Shown piece by piece: positions 39,801 to 40,050 of a stretch of 40,050 nt of DNA (position 1 is the stretch's first letter; the number at the start of each line of letters is the position of its first letter). Below the pieces are notes generated by a model. The model saw only the letters and a list, made by a program, of their open reading frames with translations. It searched no databases and was not told where the DNA came from. The translations under genes were made by a program, and so were the position numbers. This stretch comes from an uncultured Lachnospiraceae bacterium. GTDB lineage: Bacteria; Bacillota; Clostridia; Lachnospirales; Lachnospiraceae. The stretch is from contig CAOKQK010000026.1 of NCBI GenBank assembly GCA_948470905.1, positions 1 through 40,050 on the forward strand, written 5' to 3'.

Positions 39801-40050
39801 ATGGCGAAAATAAAGATACATGAACTTGCTAAGGAATTGGAAGTGCAAAGCAAAGTGATTTTGAGCTTCCTGCAGGAAAAAGGCATTGAGGCAAAGGCCG
39901 CACAGAGTTCTGTGGAAGAAACTGCCGCACAGCTTGTGAGAAGCGCTTTTGCAAAAAAGGATAAAGACAGGCCGGATGCGGGTAAGGCAGGTAAGGACAG
40001 CCAGGAAACAGGTAAGGCGGATACAGGCAGGGCAGGTAAGGACAGCCAGG
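39801..40050 (+). CDS. infB: Translation initiation factor IF-2, N-terminal fragment (cut by the window edge)
   Basis: The frame is open to the window end (83 residues). AKIKIHELAKELEVQSKVIL and FLQEKGIEAKAAQSSVEETAAQLV form the IF2 N-terminal domain. From residue 56 a Lys/Asp/Gly-rich linker with repeats (DAGKAGKDSQ, DTGRAGKDSQ) begins. The GTPase part lies beyond the window. GGAGGAAAGC precedes ATG 39801. Confidence 0.93.
   Translation, partial: MAKIKIHELAKELEVQSKVILSFLQEKGIEAKAAQSSVEETAAQLVRSAFAKKDKDRPDAGKAGKDSQETGKADTGRAGKDSQ

Overview
The window looks like a chromosomal segment of a gut-type Clostridia, most likely Lachnospiraceae. The reasons are the rimP-nusA-ylxR-ylxQ-infB order typical of Bacillota, purine-rich Shine-Dalgarno sites, sigma-A-type promoters, a CpI-like [FeFe] hydrogenase, and families frequent in that group (LiaF-like, LytTR, AAA/PD-(D/E)XK and Rpn proteins). 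No rRNA, tRNA, CRISPR array or insertion sequence was found. The family assignments are my own reading of the translated sequence; no database was searched.

Left part (1-5.9 kb): the 3' end of an AAA/PD-(D/E)XK protein with a terminator; a LytTR regulator and a LiaF-like envelope-stress membrane protein; then, behind a promoter and a roughly 240-nt leader full of hairpins, a flavin/Fe-S oxidoreductase and an [FeFe] hydrogenase whose reading frames overlap.

Exopolysaccharide region (5.97-22.4 kb): a small PqqD-like protein, then genes in the order pelD-pelE-pelA(DA)-pelF-pelG, the arrangement of a Gram-positive Pel locus controlled by c-di-GMP. PelD carries an extra N-terminal SDR domain that has lost its YxxxK catalytic pair. 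The run continues with DUF2304, GT4 and GT2 genes and a DUF4874/DUF4832 protein. On the opposite strand lie a second DUF4874/DUF4832 protein and a large polytopic membrane protein. The two DUF4832 genes converge and overlap by 158 bp.

Accessory locus (24.2-33.5 kb), the most unusual part: a rightward operon encodes a nucleotidyltransferase fused to an ER/SipW-type signal-peptidase-like domain, a PqqD domain fused to an HPr-kinase-like domain, a Stealth sugar-phosphotransferase and a MOP flippase. A leftward operon encodes two small Cys-containing proteins with an almost identical 24-residue N-terminus and unrelated remainders, then an ABC exporter without a peptidase domain. Together these look like an undescribed leader-peptide-directed modification and export system, possibly tied to a cell-surface glycan. 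An AAA/PD-(D/E)XK gene and an Rpn-type nuclease gene flank it.

Right part (34.5-40.05 kb): a three-gene cassette (AAC(3)-fold acyltransferase, stand-alone adenylation enzyme, carrier protein), then the housekeeping rimP operon with its own promoter and a leader hairpin, ending inside infB.

A recurring oddity is in-frame short tandem repeats at the ends of genes or at domain junctions (837-980, 10836-10889, 14840-15060, 17654-17725, 27443-27676, 38896-39150), which suggests a genome prone to minisatellite expansion.
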